From assembly GCA_023414355.1 (NCBI GenBank), contig JAEZOB010000004.1, positions 1 to 7,435 on the forward strand: a stretch of 7,435 bases of DNA, given 5' to 3'. Source of the stretch: Bacillota bacterium. GTDB lineage: Bacteria; Bacillota; Clostridia; Lachnospirales; Lachnospiraceae. The notes beneath the pieces are model-generated. The model was not told the origin of the DNA. It saw only the letters and a list, made by a program, of their open reading frames with translations, and ran no database searches. Shown piece after piece: positions 5,724 to 7,435 of the stretch. A program made the translations under genes and the position numbers. Numbering within the stretch: position 1 is the first letter of the stretch; the number at the start of each line of letters is the position of its first letter.

Positions 5724-6590
5724 TCAGTGCGCTCCAAAAATGGATTTCGCAAGGCTTCCCGTTTTGAACATAGTAAAGCATAGCAGAACCGTATAGCCAA
5801 TAACCGTCCATATGGCTCCAATGGGGTCGCCGCCTACGGCGATACTCTGCACCAGCTTTGCGTAAATTCCCACGCATACCAAAATCAGCAAGCCTTGAAA
5901 GCCCACGGCGCACAGGGATTTCAGATAGTTCTGACCCATGCCGCCGATTTCCCGGTTGACCAAGGTCGCTATTGGCACAGGGGCTAAACTGGTGAGTAGG
6001 TAAATTTCAATCATTCTGCCGTACACAATGACAAACACAACAATGTTAATTACTACGACTACTATTCGTATCAGGAAAGATTGCATCCACAGGCCAAGCA
6101 GAGGGCCGATTTCCATTGTCATGAGTTGGGTTTCCAAGCTATCCAGCATATCGGAGCTTACCGCCGTGTTTCCTGCAATCACGCCCCCTGCGTTGTTAAT
6201 GACGCTTTGGGAAACATCAAATACTGCCATTACGATATTGAACGTGTTGGAAAGGAGCAGTACCGCGACAAAGGTCTTGAATATCCACTTGAAGAAAATC
6301 CATGTGTCAATGTCGTGCAGGTTGTTCCGCTCAATCAGCATTTGTATCAGCTCATAGCACATGACAAAGGTAAGCACCAGTCCGGCAATCGGCAAGACAA
6401 CCGTTTCGGAAAGCTGCCGTATGAGGGAGAACACGCCGGGGTTCCAGTTCCCCGGCGTAGTTCCCACCTGTGTTGCAATCTCTCCGATCTGGTCGTTCAC
6501 ATTCTCAAAAAGACCGCTTAAATTGCCCATGATACCGTCTATCAGCAGGCCCTTTATCCATTCGTTAATCCAGTCGGTGAGAAAATCCAT
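5724..6590 (-). CDS. TrbL/VirB6-like conjugation membrane protein
   Basis: A 288-residue polytopic membrane protein in the usual slot for the VirB6/TrbL-type pore subunit of Tn1549-like elements. The N-terminus (MDFLTDWINEWIKGLLIDGI) looks amphipathic. Hydrophobic segments follow at about 63-85, 97-123, 162-182, 183-205, 220-245 and 257-276, so five or six membrane spans. VIVYGRMIEIYLLTSLAPVP (188-207) is the conserved-looking core with its Pro pair, typical of TrbL/VirB6 proteins. The start ATG is preceded only by a weak AAGG-type site. It lies 11 bases after the Maff2 stop, which points to coupling to that gene. A TGA stop is followed two bases later by the palindrome. A 9-bp GC-rich hairpin lies in the coding sequence at 6433-6458. 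The pore role comes from family and context. Confidence 0.85.
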   Translation of the reverse strand: MDFLTDWINEWIKGLLIDGIMGNLSGLFENVNDQIGEIATQVGTTPGNWNPGVFSLIRQLSETVVLPIAGLVLTFVMCYELIQMLIERNNLHDIDTWIFFKWIFKTFVAVLLLSNTFNIVMAVFDVSQSVINNAGGVIAGNTAVSSDMLDSLETQLMTMEIGPLLGLWMQSFLIRIVVVVINIVVFVIVYGRMIEIYLLTSLAPVPIATLVNREIGGMGQNYLKSLCAVGFQGLLILVCVGIYAKLVQSIAVGGDPIGAIWTVIGYTVLLCFTMFKTGSLAKSIFGAH

Positions 6591-6601
6591 ACCGGCCTAC
6601 C

Positions 6602-6814
6602 TTAAAACAGGCTGGAAAGCATAGGTACAAGCGTTGTTCCCAGCAGGATAACGCCGCCCCCGGCCATGAGCTGCTTGATTCCTTGCGATTTCGCACCCGG
6701 ATTGTCCGACCCGTAACCTTCTAAAAGGTTAATCACGCCCCACACGGCAAGGCCCGCGCCCAGAGCTACAACAAGGGTCTGTAAGGTACTAACTGCACTC
6801 GTAAAAAATCCCAT
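6602..6814 (-). CDS. Maff2-family small membrane protein
   Basis: A 70-residue protein with two hydrophobic helices, at about 10-31 (TLQTLVVALGAGLAVWGVINL, positions by ends TLQ and INL) and 48-68 (QLMAGGGVILLGTTLVPML). They are joined by a polar loop EGYGSDNPGAKSQG (32-45). This matches the Maff2 family found in conjugative elements of Clostridia. The start follows GGAGG (6825-6829) with a 10-base spacer. Size and two-helix shape resemble VirB2/TrbC pilins and other small channel subunits, but there is no clear signal peptide cleavage site, so the pilin idea is only inference. It stands 3' of an intrinsic terminator that separates it from virD4 and just upstream of the TrbL-like gene. Confidence 0.88.
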   Translation of the reverse strand: MGFFTSAVSTLQTLVVALGAGLAVWGVINLLEGYGSDNPGAKSQGIKQLMAGGGVILLGTTLVPMLSSLF

Positions 6815-6854
6815 AATCTGGTTACCTCCATGTTTTCATATTGTTTTCGGGTAT

Positions 6855-6880
6855 AAAAAAACCGCCATCTCTGGTGGCTC
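6855..6880 (-). terminator. Intrinsic terminator between virD4 and Maff2
   Basis: Read on the minus strand, CCACCA and TGGCGG pair around a GAGA (GNRA) tetraloop, with one A-C mismatch in the stem and extra weak pairs outside. Seven T follow directly (plus-strand A run 6855-6861). It lies just 3' of virD4 and of the palindrome at 6882-6906, and ahead of Maff2. Confidence 0.65.
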
Positions 6881-6881
6881 C

Positions 6882-6906
6882 ACTTCGGGCCAACTTGGCC
6901 CGAAGT
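6882..6906. repeat. 25-bp palindrome, copy F (3' end of virD4)
   Basis: Perfect arms with a central C on the plus strand. On the minus strand it starts with the last A of the virD4 TAA stop, and the T-tailed terminator follows one base later. Confidence 0.95.
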
Positions 6907-7435
6907 TATGCAAATGCTTCCGGGTCGTCCACATCATCATAGTTGAGAATGTCCTCGTTCTCGTCTATGGCGGCGGTTTCCCCGTCGGCACTTACTTCAT
7001 AAACGGTATACTGCTCATTGGGACTGAGCTTTTTCATGCGGCGGTTTACCAGCTTTGAAGCGTCAAAAGCGTTGCGCTTGTCGGCTTCGGCGGTATACCT
7101 GTAATTGGGGTGCTGTTTCAAATCGTATTTCGGGGAAAGGAACGGACGCAGACCGCGAAGCTGTAAAATGCACTTGTTGCCCGGCATAGTGGTCAATTCG
7201 TCCATTGTCATAAGCTCCTTGCCAAGCCGCTGCATATTCTGTCCGTAGCTTTCCGACTGGCCCCGTGTCCGGCTTTCTGTCTGCATGGAAATGGTTTCTT
7301 TCCCCAAGACCTCCGAAAGCTCCTTGATGGTGGAATGTTCCCGCCCACCAAGAAAAATCACGCTGTCCATATTCCCCATAATGGTTTCAGCGTGGTCTTT
7401 GTATAAGGCTTTGAGTTGGCTTTGCGCCTGTAAAA
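6906..7435 (-). CDS. VirD4-type coupling protein, C-terminal part
   Basis: The frame is open to the right edge, with 175 residues visible; the N-terminal membrane anchor and Walker motifs are outside the window. The visible part starts LQAQSQLKALYKDHAETI and continues NMDSVIFLGGREHSTIKEL, the segment after the ATPase core in VirD4/TraG-type coupling proteins, which bring relaxase-DNA to the channel. KETISMQTESRTRGQSESYG and PGNKCILQLRGLRPFLSPKYDL (ends PGNKC and KYDL) are also typical of VirD4-like proteins in Tn1549-type elements. The C-terminus is very acidic (EDILNYDDVDDPEAFA), a feature seen in other coupling proteins that bind their substrates. An internal Met at 7379 is not the start. 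The TAA stop shares its last base with the palindrome, and a terminator follows. Confidence 0.9.
   Translation of the reverse strand, partial: LQAQSQLKALYKDHAETIMGNMDSVIFLGGREHSTIKELSEVLGKETISMQTESRTRGQSESYGQNMQRLGKELMTMDELTTMPGNKCILQLRGLRPFLSPKYDLKQHPNYRYTAEADKRNAFDASKLVNRRMKKLSPNEQYTVYEVSADGETAAIDENEDILNYDDVDDPEAFA

Noticed and set aside
4992..5783. 263-codon plus-strand open frame antisense to the DUF7007-like, SpoVG and TrbL-like genes
   Set aside because: It runs across three convincing minus-strand genes and two palindromes, has no recognisable domain, and stays open partly because the palindrome has no stops in any frame.
1238..6906. CRISPR array
   Set aside because: The repeats are widely and irregularly spaced with genes between them, so there is no spacer pattern.

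Overview
The window is a stretch of the conjugation (type IV secretion) module of an integrative and conjugative element of the Tn1549/CTn type found in gut Firmicutes (Clostridia). I base this on the gene families and their order, the very regular AAAGGAGG ribosome binding sites, and a base composition of roughly half G+C. The host species cannot be fixed from the sequence, and no integrase, relaxase or element end is in view.

Almost everything is on the minus strand, so the genes read from right to left. The first is the C-terminal part of a VirD4-type coupling ATPase (cut by the right edge). A Maff2-family small membrane protein and a TrbL/VirB6-like polytopic channel protein follow. Next come a SpoVG-domain nucleic-acid-binding protein and a DUF7007-like protein. 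After an interruption the module resumes with a PrgI-family inner membrane protein, the VirB4-type ATPase, and the N-terminal two thirds or so of a CD1108/Orf14-like membrane-anchored protein (cut by the left edge). Together they would couple DNA to the channel (VirD4), energise assembly (VirB4), form the membrane pore (TrbL-like, PrgI, Maff2), and open the cell wall (the CD1108-like protein, whose enzyme domain is outside the window).

The interruption is a single plus-strand gene, a VOC/glyoxalase-fold protein at 4302-4733. It has its own extended -10 promoter and sits between the DUF7007-like gene and prgI as apparent cargo.

The most striking non-gene structure is a 25-bp palindrome with 12-bp arms ACTTCGGGCCAA and its complement around one central base. 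It occurs six times: 1238-1262, 1457-1481, 4733-4757, 5178-5202, 5697-5721 and 6882-6906. Four copies sit at gene ends. Three of these share the last base of a TAA stop codon, and the fourth starts two bases after a TGA stop. Two copies lie in frame inside the disordered N-terminal region of the CD1108-like protein, where both encode TSGQ(L/V)GPK. The element has no stop codon in any of the six frames. Copies bracket the accessory genes (SpoVG, DUF7007-like, VOC) but are absent from the tight core junctions Maff2/TrbL, PrgI/VirB4 and VirB4/CD1108. A separate intrinsic terminator lies between virD4 and Maff2, and a terminator-like hairpin lies inside virB4. No stretch over 300 bases lacks a gene; the longest gap is about 90 bases (6815-6905).
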